Origin: Daphnia carinata
Lineage: Eukaryota > Arthropoda > Branchiopoda > Diplostraca > Daphniidae
Reading direction: 5' to 3'
Length of the DNA: 64,000 nucleotides
Assembly (NCBI RefSeq): GCF_022539665.2
Contig: NC_081335.1
Span: 6,882,001-6,946,000, forward strand
The notes below the pieces were generated by a model. That model searched no databases and was not told where the DNA came from. It was given only the letters and a program-made list of their open reading frames with translations. This document shows, piece by piece, positions 11,735-23,384 of the stretch; position 1 is the first letter of the stretch; each line of letters begins with the position of its first letter. The position numbers and the translations under genes were made by a program.

Positions 11735-13978
11735 TTAGTATTCAAAATTGCAGCACAAGACACGGTCTGGAGATGGTCGGCAACGCTTTTTACAATGCGC
11801 TAATTTAGCGCATTGTAATGCATTAACAGCAACAAATTTAGAATGCGCCACTCGTTTGCATATGTTGTGATACGCTTCAAAACGCATACACCAATATCGC
11901 ACCGGTGGACCATTCTCCCTTATGAGGGTTGGATAATGAATTAAATGATAAAATTTATTAATAGGGTTAATGTTGTTAAATAGTTTGTTAAAACAGAAAA
12001 ATATTTGATTAATCAAGTCCTCTAGTATCACAGTATGTTCCAATGCGATACTTGGGGCAAAAACAATATCCATTATTCTGTTTAAAATTAAAATAAGCTC
12101 AAAGTAGGGATCACCAGTTTCAATTAAATCTCCAATGATCAATGGAAGCATTCGGATCAAGCACCAGTTTTGTGACGCGCTGTTTTGTACTATAAGTTCC
12201 CCTTTTTCGAATTAAAACATCTGTAAATTTTGGCGAAGGCTTCTTCTTCTTATCATAATAGCTGTAACTAAAGCGCCTTTAACGATTATTCAATTACTCT
12301 GCTACGAAAAAGTTTTCCGTATTTTTCGAAAATTCACGAAACACAAGCATAATTTTAAATGGAACTATTCCTTCCAAGAAATCATGCATACAGTCAAGAA
12401 TTAAATTGTTGGTTACGTGAAAATAACCACTTTTGTTCAAGTGGCAATTAAATTTAATTCCAGTAAGTGGAGTGGATTGACCGTTTGTCAACTTTGCTCT
12501 CTTGCAGCAATGTCATAATTCTCTTTAGTTCGCATTTCTAAACCATGCGTATTTGAGTTACTTTATATTTGGTCTCTGCTCAAAAGGCAAAGTCGACAAA
12601 ATTTCGTAGCAGATGGTGATGAAAACCAAAACAATTCAAGAATGCCCTTTGTATCGCCGCAAACAGAAGAAATTGTACCGTGGATACGAAATCCTGGTAA
12701 ATCAGAAACATCTAATAACATCCCTTGGTCAGATTCAAGAACTCCATTTCTTTTAGTAATTCATCAATGATAAATTTGAATTCGCTGTTTTTCAAATCTT
12801 TACTAAAGCAAACCGCAAAAGGATGAATGTTTGCAAGACGCGAATTTTCTAATGGAGCAAAATTTTCTATTCGAAAGCAAAACATACCCAACTCATGTTT
12901 TGTCTTGCTGCCAAGCGGATTTGTGACTTCAGTTTCATAAAAAAATATTTGGAAGAGAACTGCAAAGGGAAAACGTTTCAAAAAGAACTATTTTTAAAAT
13001 TGTTGCTGTCCTGATGGCTTCTAATGAAACCATCGTCGCTTGTTACTTCTCTAAAATATTTCGAGCGGAAGTTGTTGTCTGAAAATAATATGCTCAAAGT
13101 TTCTCGTAAAGAAATATATTGGAAAGTTTTTTTTGTTTTTTTTGGAGATGATTCCCCCTTAGAATTAATTCGAACAAGAGAATTACTTTCGTTTGATAGA
13201 AACACCGTCCTTGGCTCAACATAAGCGAAATGTGCTTTGAAATAGTTTAATCGCTTTTTTTGAGAATTGAAGTATCTTGGAATCGACGTAAGAGATCCGT
13301 TTTTTTCACGCTGTTCATCATCTCGTTCTAAAATGGCGCCCAAATTATTTGCAATGTAATCTAATGCGGTGTTTGAAACTAAATGTTCTGATCTTAAATT
13401 TAACATAAACTTTGCTAAATCCCTTACAACTTGTTTTGATGCTTTATTATCTTCAGTAACCACAATAGTTGCATTTGACATTGCAATGTCATTTTCCATG
13501 GTTGTTACATCAATAACACGAACACTTTCGTCGGTATTTGGAAAGCTGATATTTTGTCTAACCTCTGAACTAATTTTACGCCAAGTTTTACTACACCGCA
13601 TTAAATGATTTCTGAAATTAGAAAAAGAACCAGTAGAGTTCCTCTTGCATCACCGGAAGTATGCATGGCATGAATAGCTCGAAGGTGAGAAGTAAAATTT
13701 TTAAATTCACCTTCGATAAGAATACGGGTGAAATTTTTGTAAATGCACTGAAAACAAAAAAACCCCTCAATATCCGACACCGCAGAATTAAAAGCCATAG
13801 CTGCCAAAACAGTAGTTTTAGCAGAAAAAAAAAAGTTGGAGACTTATAGTATACCTTTAAGTTTTGCCGCAATACTTGAATCGAAGTTGGTGGTTAGCAA
13901 AAATGATTCTAAATCAATTGTATTAAACTCCGAAACATCAATGAGGCACGGAGCAGAAGTTGGATAATTAGACGCCAT
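11735..13978 (-). pseudogene. En/Spm-like transposase (type C, relative of gene A)
   Basis: Start ATG is at 13978 (MASNYPTSAPCLIDVSEF), with a donor right after AAKLKG. Later blocks are a C2H2-like finger (FFCFQCIYKN...HLRAIHAMH) at about 13640-13830, then VRDLAKFMLNLRSEH, YFNSQKKRLNYFKAHFAYVEP, FFYETEVTNPLGSKTKHELGM, DCMHDFLEGIVPFK and YWCMRFEAYHN down to 11735. The order and motifs match gene A (25121-28136) and animal En/Spm-type transposases, where ETEVTNPLGS and MHDFLEG are hallmarks. The family's CH-rich linker between the last blocks is broken by frame changes near 12200-12290 and 12490-12710, so this copy is probably inactive. The C-terminus after NFEY is missing. Confidence 0.65.
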
Positions 13979-14084
13979 GCGGAAAAGGAGAAAACGCCCC
14001 TACAACGGACAAAAGAACCAAAGTTATTTAAAATAAAGAAAGAAATTAGACCATCAATGTGAATTTGCTAAAATATCTCAATAA

Positions 14085-14355
14085 CATAGAAAAATATATG
14101 TACCTTGAAAAATTCCGTTTCCCTCACCAAAAAACGTGAACTTGCACAAACCACACCCAAAAAACAGAAGGTTATTGGTCACTAAATGGTAAATCACATC
14201 ACATAAAATATCTCCGTAAAAAAAAAAAATGTATGTACCTTTGAATAGTAGAAAAAATCCGTTTCCCTCACAAAGAAACGTGAACTTGCACGACCCCCCC
14301 AAAACAGTAGGCTGTTCGTCACAAAATTGTAAATCACTATTAATAATCACGGTAC
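14085..14355. repeat. Two-unit direct tandem duplication
   Basis: Two adjacent units of about 130 bp share 'atgtacctt', 'ccgtttccctcac', 'aacgtgaacttgcac' and 'gtcac...aaatggtaaatcac' in the same order, at about 14093-14210 and 14230-14340. They sit just upstream of the type-C transposase start, so the duplication may lie in its promoter or in the element's subterminal region. Confidence 0.6.
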
Positions 14356-14419
14356 GAAAAAAAACCACAATCGATACCACTATCAATAACACTGCTAATA
14401 AAAAAACGCACAAGCTGTA

Positions 14420-15412
14420 ATTTCACAATGCAGAACACATCAAACAATGACTGTTACAAATAATGAGTCACGAGCGACACTAGTTCCTTCGCAAAACTTT
14501 AAAGACTAATGAAAACCTCATGAAAAAAACAGTAATCAGGGTGGCCACACAAATCTTCTAGTTGTACGTCCCTAAACACACAATGTAAATCTTCATAATA
14601 TTTTACATAATAATAACATTGTAATATTTTAAAGTAACTTAAGCCAAGAACAATTTTATATAAGTAATAGATCGCTGAAAATAACGTAACTGGGAAAACT
14701 ATTTTGTGTATTACTTTTTAAATTAAGTGGGGTAACAATTGTTGAACTGGTACAAGCTCGTAGCTGTCAGGGTTTCCATGGTAACGCGTGTCAAAACAGC
14801 AGCTTCTCAGAAAAAAATTTTAAGTTTACTGCGTTCAATTTCAATATTTTTCTTTTTTCAGAACATTGTATAGCCTTTTTTGGTAAGTGTTTGGATATGT
14901 TGCATGAATTTTCAAAAACCCAAACGAAATCTCATTCTGGATAAATTTTCTTTGGTGGTGGACATTAGTCATACTAGGGTTTTATGTTATTCCTAGATTT
15001 CGATTTGTCATTCCAGGTATTATTTACTTATTGTATTTTACTTACTATTTAACTACGTTAAGAAACTGTGAAAGATAGATAAATTTGTTACCTAACTACA
15101 TTCTTCGTTAACCTAGGAGTAATTAAAAGCAGTGAAAAACAAAAAAGTTCACGAGTCCCACAACAACTTATTTTATTTTGCATTATATTTAGTATTGGTG
15201 GTTTACAAAGTTATGGTTAACTGAATACACTTGTTGCCAAATATTATTCTTGTATACAGCATATAGTACATCAAAATCAATGGGAATATTGCATCCACAG
15301 CTCTCTTATACCAAATTTGTGGTCTTATTTTTGCGAACAGCATTTCAAACACACTTCAACGATCTAATTATTTTGTCAGAAAAACATTTGATTAGTACTA
15401 TGATTAACTAAA
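14420..15412. other. No recognised gene
   Basis: The stretch is AT-rich with no exon, repeat end or RNA structure that I can support. Confidence 0.3.
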
Positions 15413-16204
15413 TTATGAGTCCCTTAAACTGAAAGAAAATTTACCACATCTGAAAATGTATTTCAGCAGAAAAATAATTTGTACAACTTTGTTGGACGAG
15501 GATGTAGCCTCCACAAATGTCTTCGCCAACGCCAACACAACAGTACTTTTGTTCAACATCGCTGTAATTTTCCTCGTGCCAGGGCCGACCATGCACTTTG
15601 GTGGAAGCATCGTAGAAAGTCGGGCTTGCTTTAACAACCTAAAACAATACGGAACATCAAATCTGATCCCTGGTATGAAAAATTTCAATGAACTTTACTT
15701 GTTTTTGAACATACTATAACTGATTTAAAACAACCTTCATTTCTTTTTAACTATGAAGCGATAATAATTGCCTGAATAGACTTCATGGACTTCCACAATA
15801 CACAGAGTGCCGATCAATGAGTGCACATTGGTTGGTAAATCAGATTGGCATGAAGGAGTTCTCAGTATAGCAAGTAGTTTTTTTACGTGAACATGCTTCA
15901 CTCCAGGTAGAACAGCCCATGATGCTAATTTCTCAAGGAATGACATCCTGCATCTGACCATCTTGTTTTCGAAAAATGGCTATCTAATAAATGGCTTTGA
16001 GTTGCTTTGCGGGATATCTCTGATTGGATTATTTTTTAATTGCCTTGCACAAAATTTATATTTCCTGCAAATGTAAAAATTGTGAGATTTCCAATTTGAC
16101 ATTTGTAAATTTAAAAGACGATGGGACGAGGTAAGAGCGTGGGGAGTAGGGTTGGAATTAGCAGACAATATACTTATGTCATTGTTCTGAATTATATCGA
16201 ACAA
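15413..16204 (-). pseudogene. N-terminal fragment of a type-D En/Spm-like transposase
   Basis: The clearest block (15961 down to 15737) reads FLEKLASWAVLPGVKHVHVKK, LLAILR, DLPTNVHSLIGT and a GNYYRF end. This is the N-terminal 'LA-x-WAV...LL-x-ILR...LP' region of the same transposase family as the gene at 4919-11430. Flanking minus-strand pieces (15413-15688 and 15980-16204) may be further exons but are not recognised. The core of the protein is absent. Confidence 0.45.
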
Positions 16205-16664
16205 TTATATTTTATATGGAGCAGATTTTATAACGAATTGAATTGATTAGATAATATTTTAGGTAAATATATATTTCAGGTGAAGGTATTCTACGTTTCT
16301 TTTAAGAAACTTAACTTAATTATTTTTAAGGAGGCTTTTTGGATGACATGGCCCTTTATGTGGTCTAAATAACCAACAAAACCAAATTTGAAACAAAAAA
16401 TTTTAGCTTACAATTGGTTTTGGTCGAAATATACAGTATGTAGGCCTATATTGATACGTGCCAGATTGGTAAGAGATCAGATTCCATTCACAAAGGTATA
16501 TGTTTCAAGTCCAGTCACTGTCATAACATTTTTCATTCCCAATAAAATTTTTTTTAACTTCAGTTTCTTTTTGGTACTGGAATTGCACGATATTAACTAC
16601 AACATTTAAGTTGTGAACATCAATAAAAATTCTTCTTCCCTCTAACCTAAAAACTATAATTTGT

Positions 16665-17120
16665 TGGTAATACGTAATTGGTTAATAAAATCAACAATGA
16701 TAAAAAAAAATGCTATAATATAAAAAAAATTTCTTTGTCCTGTTGTCAACTATCGAAAGGACGAAATTCTTTTTTATCTGAAATTTATTTCTTACTGCTG
16801 TTTACCTGCTTAGTATGAAAGAAATATAGAATGAGTGTTTTGGACAAAACGATAAAGGATGCTGTTTATTCTTCTTGCCAATGTAGGACTGTAGGGGTAT
16901 AATGCGGAAATCGGTTTCATATGCCGTATTACACACACAAATTCCGACGAAAACCATTAACCAAATGCACCTTTGCGGAAATCACTCACGGTTAACGTTT
17001 TTCGTTGGTTTTTAACAAACGAAGAGCGTTAACCAGAGATTAACTTTGTGAATATCGCAAACTCCGCTCGATATTTGTTACCCCTAACCGACGAAAGGCG
17101 TTAACCCGAAATTAACAGTG
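16665..17120. mobile_element. Right terminus of a CACTG-type element
   Basis: It ends CCGAAATTAACAGTG at 17120 and matches 2400-2850 over about 450 bp. The outer bases also match the inverse of 6685 onward. Sequence after 17120 (tgtgtcaaatt) shows no duplication matching any left end in the window. Which left end it pairs with is unresolved. Confidence 0.6.
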
Positions 17121-17820
17121 TGTGTCAAATTCCACTTGTGACGTTTAATGTCGCAAAACCTTTTTAATAGATGTAGAAGGACTGAATTTTGCAAGTTTTA
17201 GAATCTTCCGTACAGTTGACATTCATTTCTCACGAATACCAGCACAGCAATTCGGACCTAAAATTTCGGTCCATTTCGTCACATAACTGTTACAAGTATC
17301 CAGCTTTATTAATCACTGCATCAATAAAAACATCTATAGATAGAACATACGTGACATGGTTGGTCCAGCACGGGGCAACGCTTTTTAATTATTTCCTGTA
17401 CGTTTTTAAATACTCCCGTGTCAATTTCATGACGCCTGCCTTTGAACGTTAGCTTAGTCAACATTTTAATTGAAATTGCATTTACGCTCAGCTGGTGTTG
17501 TTCCTTTAACGCCTTAACATTTTCCAAAGAAGACACCATATCAACTATGAAAGCAAGATTAACATTATGAATATACTTCAATTTTTAACTGGAATTACCA
17601 TCGTCTTCTTTCTTGCCAAAATCACCTGAATTATTGTTTTAGACAAATTCCTTTCTAGGACGACCTCCTTTTCCGGATAGTTTCAATCCAGCTTTTTGTC
17701 GTTCCCTTCGAAAGCGGAGCTGCAGGGAAGTTATTTGAAGTCTCTATTGGAATAAAAAAACAGTCAGAAAAATAAAATGAAAATAAATATTTGCCAAAAT
17801 TGTATACTTACCATTGATAC

Positions 17821-18564
17821 TGTAAAGCATCTTCCCGTGTGGGATGATGGACTTTACGGATTAAGACAATAAAATGTAAATTGAACTCGAGGCGTTTACC
17901 CACAATGATGTATGTGTTTATTATAAGCAAAGACATAAGAGTTAAGAAGACAAAGAACCAAGAAGAAGAAGAAACATTCAAGAAACAAGTTAAAAGAAAC
18001 AAATATAATTTGGTCTTACCGTGATCACACGTATAGGGAACGAGAAGAAAAACGACACGAAGCGAACGTGATACGCAACTTCCACGAGAGCGATACACAA
18101 ACAATAGTTCAAAATAAATGGAACTAGACAATCGAATCGCCGCGAATAATTCTAAGTCTAAACAATTTTACTGGACTGACTGCGAATAAATGTTAAGTAA
18201 AAGGCACAACTTCAAGCACAATAACATTAATAAAGTAAGAGAAATGCTTTCGTGCAACTACTCGAATCGGCTACAAGTTCCAGTCTGATCTTCCTCAGAT
18301 GCTGGGTTAACCAAGAAACTTTGCATCTTGTAAAGTAGCGTGATTGGGAGGAGCTTGTAGGTTTCATGCGGTTAACCAATCAAAAGACGCGTTCAATATG
18401 GCGTGATATTGGTGACGTATCGTCTGCGTGAATCAGCTTGCAGGCGTTCATCTAGGTCAGCCGCGCTGCGTATGTTGTGGTGCAATTAATATGTTCACCC
18501 TTGATGATTAATAAAGATGTGAAGAAGAAGTATATGTTGAAGATGTCTATTTGGCTTCGTTACA
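17821..18564 (+). mobile_element. Solo LTR (744 bp) with 4-bp ATAC duplication
   Basis: The insert starts TGTAAAGC and ends GTTACA, with ATAC at 17817-17820 and again at 18565-18568. Removing it restores the alignment of gene B copy 2 to copy 1. Near the 3' side is an AATAAA signal (about 18508), expected in the R region. TG...CA ends and a 4-bp duplication fit an LTR retrotransposon (Gypsy or BEL/Pao). No internal region remains, so it arose by LTR-LTR recombination. Its sequence does not match either Gypsy LTR in this window. Confidence 0.7.
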
Positions 18565-18645
18565 ATACGTCCTCGTTGTTAGAATCGGCCATAATTGCTT
18601 TGCCGTACTTTTTAAATAACTGGGAAACTACACATTTTAAGGATT

Positions 18646-18800
18646 GCCGGAGAAATAGGACCTGGAGAAATAGGACCCGGAGATTTAGGACCCCAAAATA
18701 GGACCTGGAGAAATAGGACCCGGAGAATTAGGACCCAATCATCAATCATATTTTGAAGGGTCCTATTTCTCTATGGTAATGGTCCTATTTCTCCTTGGGA
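18646..18800. repeat. Left TIR: GGAGAAATAGGACC-type unit array
   Basis: About eight units of roughly 14-16 bp (ggagaaataggacc and variants) occur first in direct orientation, then, after 18745, inverted (ggtcctatttctcc). The outermost 47 bases equal the inverse of 23508-23554. Confidence 0.7.
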
Positions 18801-18820
18801 AATAGCCCTAAAGCCCGCTG

Positions 18821-19117
18821 TTATAAAGGAAGAACCGGACGGCTTATGTAGTTTTCCGCACTCCAAACCACGTTATCAATTGCTCGTGTAAGCAGTCCAT
18901 CATAACTTTTTTGTTTGAATTCATATTTGTATTTTTTTGCATGATTACACGCATTATCTATTGCTTTACACAGCTCATGTATAAAAGTTATATTTATTTT
19001 TACACAGTGTTTGATTTTTTGCCCTTGACCTTTCGTTAGTGGCGTTTCCAGTCCTAGTATCGCCCTCCCCCTGGCTGATATCCTTATTCCATGCGAATTC
19101 CCGGAGACGAGGGGCAT
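18821..19117 (-). CDS. Unrecognised ORF (98 aa) in the Pack-type element
   Basis: A lysine-rich ORF includes KINITFIHELCKAIDNACNH and LLTRAIDNVVWSAENYI. I do not recognise a family. It lies just inside the left end of the element, a position where a remnant of the element's own transposase could be. Nothing further supports that. Confidence 0.25.
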   Translation of the reverse strand: MPLVSGNSHGIRISARGRAILGLETPLTKGQGQKIKHCVKINITFIHELCKAIDNACNHAKKYKYEFKQKSYDGLLTRAIDNVVWSAENYISRPVLPL

Positions 19118-19312
19118 GCTTTCCCTAAGTACTCCTTAATACACTGATAAATAATAAAAAAATTATATATATATAATTTAAGACAAGCACATTTTTTAAT
19201 AAAAAAAATATATGCCGCAAAACCATAAATAGAGACCTACGTGGCAAGAACGAAAATAATGAGTTTCGCTCGGATCATGGAAGGCATGCCAGTGTATTGT
19301 TATACAAAACTA

Positions 19313-19582
19313 TCATGGCACGGCTTGTAAATAATGGAACACGAGGCAGCTCATCCATGTCAATATCGGCAATTCATACGATAAGTTTGTTTTTTTCGCT
19401 AGTTTATTCAGTTTATGCTTTCCTTTCATTTTTCGTTTTCTTAATGTTGATTTATCCCTTTTCTGTTGTTGTTCCTTTCTCTTTTCTTGTTCTTCGATGC
19501 GTTCAACCAACTTCTTTCTCGTTTGTGATGTTGATTTTATTCTATTTCCAAATTGGTTTATCAAGCTCGCAATCAATTCCAC
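19313..19582 (-). CDS. Unrecognised basic coiled-coil ORF (89 aa)
   Basis: The frame is rich in Lys, Arg, Glu and Gln (RKKLVERIEEQEKRKEQQQK), consistent with a short coiled coil. The other strand is T-rich and also open, so composition alone may explain the ORF. It may be part of a captured host gene. Confidence 0.2.
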   Translation of the reverse strand: MELIASLINQFGNRIKSTSQTRKKLVERIEEQEKRKEQQQKRDKSTLRKRKMKGKHKLNKLAKKTNLSYELPILTWMSCLVFHYLQAVP

Positions 19583-19859
19583 ATTTTTTTAAACCTATTG
19601 CGCTTAGTATTCTTTTATCTGTTAAAATACAGAAAAGTAAAATTAGTTGAAGGTCTATTTTTTTTTGTCGAAATCAAAGTTTTCCTTGGCATCTGTTATT
19701 TTTCCTTTGTTTGTTTAGTTTCTTCTTCTCCAACTTATCTAACTTCCGTTTAAGTTGAGTTTTCATTTTATCAGAGTCCTGCTTTTCCCCTGAAATTGGA
19801 TGACATATGCTGGCTCGCCTTCCTTAAACAAAAAGATTATAGCACATACATACCCTACT

Positions 19860-20150
19860 AGCCTTTGTCCGTCCCAGGGACATCCCATCTACGTCCTGGC
19901 TGGCCGATCAGGACGTCCCATTCTGACGGCAGATGTACGTCACCAGAATGTCCTAATGTCCGGTTTTAGGGACGTCCACTGGAGGACGTCCTACGGACGT
20001 AATTAATTGGAAGTCCTGGTAACGTCCTTATTTGGGAGTACTACGGACGTCCTTAGTTGGCCGTCTGCAGGATGGCAAATCCGTACGTTCAGTGAACGTA
20101 CGTATTGGAACATCCGCGGAATGTCCGGATCGCGGCAGCCAAAGGACGCA
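19860..20150. repeat. Cluster of GACGTC palindromes
   Basis: The block is GC-richer than its surroundings. GGACGTCC or close variants (cgtcc, ggacgt) recur more than ten times in both orientations, and it contains the 19-base palindrome GTACGTTCAGTGAACGTAC near 20085. Overall it can fold into an imperfect hairpin. It separates the short ORFs from the ABAT fragment and could be a small foldback element. Confidence 0.5.
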
Positions 20151-20319
20151 AGAAAATTTGTTTAAATTAAAATAATACCATAAATTTTTGGTAATTGATT
20201 TACATATCATTTATTTTTACAAAATACAAATAATTAAACAAAAAATTCAAAAAAAACTTTTTCGATTTGACTTCGGTAGCAACAGACGAACTAAATCCAG
20301 GTAAGCATATTATTTACAT

Positions 20320-21430
20320 TTGTTGTACCGATCAAAAAGCTCTTCAACTTCCGCCAAACAGCGATGATCTTCTTCCTCATTTTCACAAATTCTTCCAACG
20401 GATACTAAAATCACAAGAAATATGAGATCAGGTAATAGTTTGAGCCTAATTGAAATTTTAAAACTAACCTTGTGGCGAGGGAAGGTTCCAATTGGCCAGT
20501 CCTTTGTAGGAATGTCCAGTTTATGGACTGGCTTGGTATGAGTCGTGATTAACGTACCAAACGTTCTGTCGTGGAAAGCGCCTTTTGTAACAGAGCAAAG
20601 GCTTTCATTTAATATTGATTCAACATTGTAACGTGTTTCTAAATACCTTTGAAAGACATAAGAGTCAGGTCAGAAACACCAGGCAATTGGTTCATTACGC
20701 AACTCGTCTTCTCCTCTGGGGTATATGACTTATCTCCCCTCTGTTTCCGGCGATACCAAACGAAAATTGCCTTGTACGCATTTTCGTTTGAGCACGATCC
20801 ACACGCCATCGTCGTTACCTTTAAATATATTTTTTATTATTTGCAATAGGTCGGAACAATTAAGGAGCTACAACTTACCTCTGTATGGCCTTTGGGAGCA
20901 ATACGTAACAGAGAATTCTGGACTCGCTGAGGATAATTTTCACCAGGAAATACACCGAGGGCAGGTCGGTTTATGAATCTTTGAGAAATATAAATTAAAA
21001 TTTTGATGTTGCCCAGACAGGTAAATAATCAATTCAATTACGTTCTGATGTTTTCTTTATCTTGACATCTAATAATTCAGGGTGGTTGTAACCTAATGGA
21101 ACTGAAGAGGTTTGAGTGTAAACATCAAGCAGAATATTGCCATCGACATCGTATAAATAGTTTCGTATGCTCTTCGAATAATCGGCGAACAACTGCACTG
21201 CGTCCGAGATCTGCAAAGATAAATTTGGTAATTTAAAGTCTTACGACGTTAACACAAAGTATGGCAAATAGTATAAAGAAATATGGCAACTGACTTGAAT
21301 TTTTTTCACTTTTTTTTCACACTGCTATGCGGCCGTTGCTCAGGCTGCTGTTGCTGCTGATGGAAAAAGTCGAATAACTCTGTTGTTTTACTTTGCGGGC
21401 CTTTCAACTGCTTCCAAAACTAAGAAAGAA
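20320..21430 (-). pseudogene. ABAT: 4-aminobutyrate aminotransferase (ABAT) fragment, introns retained
   Basis: ABAT is the mitochondrial PLP enzyme that degrades GABA. Exons on the minus strand: a possible piece at about 21365-21430 (KGPQSK), then 21045-21216 ([39 protein letters not shown]), 20883-20985 (NRPALGVFPGENY), 20656-20820 (TTMACGSCSNENAYKAIF, VWYRRKQRG), 20485-20600 (GAFHDRTFGTL, DIPTKDWPIGTFPRHK) and about 20325-20408 (YPLEEF, then LAEVEELFDRYNK). Order and spacing follow the animal enzyme. Introns with GT-AG ends remain between them. A frameshift lies in the last exon after EEF, a splice phase is lost near 21040, and the C-terminal half with the PLP lysine is absent. This is a dead, partial genomic copy. 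Confidence 0.85.
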
Positions 21431-21539
21431 AAAAAAACTCAGGTTTGATGAATGAAAATTACGAACAAGAAAAACGAACAATAACATATAATATATAGCA
21501 TGCAACAAGAATGAACAACATGGAACGAATCCGGGTTTT

Positions 21540-22906
21540 TACCATCTTTATTCCTGCTGGATGTTAGGGTTTGCCACCTAAGACGATAATAAATTAAGGT
21601 AGTTAATAGTTGAAAATGCGTCTAACTGAAATGATAATTAAACAATGGCTCTCAAATACTATCTAGTAGGAAGATTATAAAAGTTTTTCAACATTCCAAA
21701 AAGTTATAATTATCGAGTACTTTAAATTTTAGATAAATACGAAAGAAATTCACCTGTGGCAATAAGGCACTTGTCGTAGGTGATGGTAAGGCCGTCATCT
21801 AACTCAGCTTTGCGACCAGCAATGTCCAGTTTAACTACATGATGTCATCGCACAACTGAAACACCACCATTTTCTTTGGCAACTAATTCCACTGGACTGC
21901 AGTAGAATTCATCCTGATCGAAGAACAAACTGGATCCAAAAATAGGTCACATTCATTAAAATAACGCAAAACAAAATTATAACTTTAGACAATCACCTTC
22001 ACTTTTTTCCGTTCCACTGCTTAAACTTCAGTTTGTTTGACACTTCGGGATCGTCACTGAACCATAATTCTTACGCGATAGTGGTGGCCTCATGTAAGGC
22101 AAGTGGTTTTCTTCACCAATGACTAAGACCTAGAACAAATGGTTCAATTAAAAATGGCGAGGTATTTTATGGCATGCTTATAAAAGTCCGATTCGATGAG
22201 TTGTAGCCTTGAACGTGAACGGAAGAACGAAAAGCCTTTAAACCATAAAAATAAAATTAATTTAGATTCAATTACACATATTTTACCATTCATAGCTGGG
22301 TGTGTAGTTGGTTTTCTCCTCAACAACAGAATTGGTTGTCTTGCTTATGTAAATTGAAATCCGTTAAAGCTCAGTACTTGCATCTTGAGATTAATGTCTT
22401 GACGTAACTAACAGCTGTAATGCTGTTATTTCATCTAAACGATAAGAAAAATGATTACATAAATTTCACGAACAAAAAATCTGTGAACATCTAGATTACC
22501 AGAAGGATGATAGTTATAAGGCAGCTAACAAGTTGGTTCCCAAATGGTTCATGGTAAATCATGCTCTAGTTTCATGATTCTCCTTGATAGTAACCACCTA
22601 AGAAACATTTCGGATTAGTAATCTGTGTCAAATTTCCAACTGCAATTAATAAAATTATGTCTATACTTTAAATACCTTTCCTTCCAAGTCAATTTTTTTC
22701 TTCTGTGGTGCTAATGCCAACATGAATTTGAAATGTACCAAAACTGCCAAACCTAGGAAATAAAAAATTTTTAATTTTACTGAAACTAGCCACTTACCTG
22801 TCAAACAAACACCGCTTACAATAAGCAACTTCAACGATTCATAGAATTGTAGGATGTTGACACTTCGAGCTTGCAACAGTCGTCTGCTTGTAGTAACCGT
22901 TGCCAT
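21540..22906 (-). pseudogene. AIFM1: Apoptosis-inducing factor (AIFM1) fragment, introns retained
   Basis: AIFM1 is a mitochondrial flavoprotein oxidoreductase. A possible N-terminal exon (ATG 22906, MATVTTSRRLLQARSV, Arg-rich like a presequence) ends at a GTAAGTGG donor near 22797. Clear exons are at about 22025-22120 (VLVIGEENHLPYMRPPLS, then after a frameshift WFSDDPEVSNKLKFKQWNGK) and 21763-21945 (SPVELVAKENGGVSVV, DGLTITYDKCLIATG). A trace of the next exon (GGKP, then a stop) is near 21545-21580. Breaks include the frameshift after PPLS and a TGA after GVSVVR. Introns between exons are kept. The FAD- and NAD-domain remainder is missing. It lies directly upstream of the ABAT fragment on the same strand inside the same transposon. 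Confidence 0.85.
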
Positions 22907-23384
22907 ATATATCGTAAAAACAATATTTTGCGCAAGGGCAAACAGTGTTTTATTATGAAATTAACGTTTATTAAATTATTTTTATGTAATAATTTTCTTA
23001 GTTATCTGTGTATTAAGAGGTACTTATGCGCCCTCCCAAGAATCTTTATTGAGGCACGAAGAAAAAAAAAGTGAATAGTGACACTAGTAAAGGGCGGGTG
23101 ATGGTAGGCCTGAAAACACCAGTAAGAAAATGTAAAATGCAAAAATTCAAATACTGTGTAAACAAAATTACTTTTCTATTAAATGAGCTCTAAAAAGCAA
23201 TAGAAAAAGCATATAATCCTGCAAAAATATTATGAATGTAAATTTTTTAAAAAAAGTTATAATGCAGTGAAGAGGCGTCATATTGATAACGGTGTTTGAA
23301 GTGCAGAAACCAATATAATCCGTTCGGGTTTTTTTTCATCATATAGGAAAAATAATGCCCATTGTACATTGATTTTTTATGATG
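22907..23384. other. Element-internal sequence shared with 47040-47200
   Basis: No gene is seen. From about 23140 to 23280 the sequence matches 47040-47190 ('actaaatgagctgtacaaagcaatag', 'tgtaatcctgcaaaaa' and 'gcagtgaagagg' type words). It is thus part of the transposon body and not captured host DNA. Confidence 0.5.

Noticed and set aside
18646-18800. CRISPR-like array of short regular repeats
   Set aside because: Units are directly adjacent with no unique spacers and mirror the other end of a transposon; the genome is eukaryotic.
19297-19753. Plus-strand hydrophobic ORFs (Phe/Leu/Ser-rich)
   Set aside because: They come from a T-rich strand opposite a Lys-rich frame and show no start context or family.
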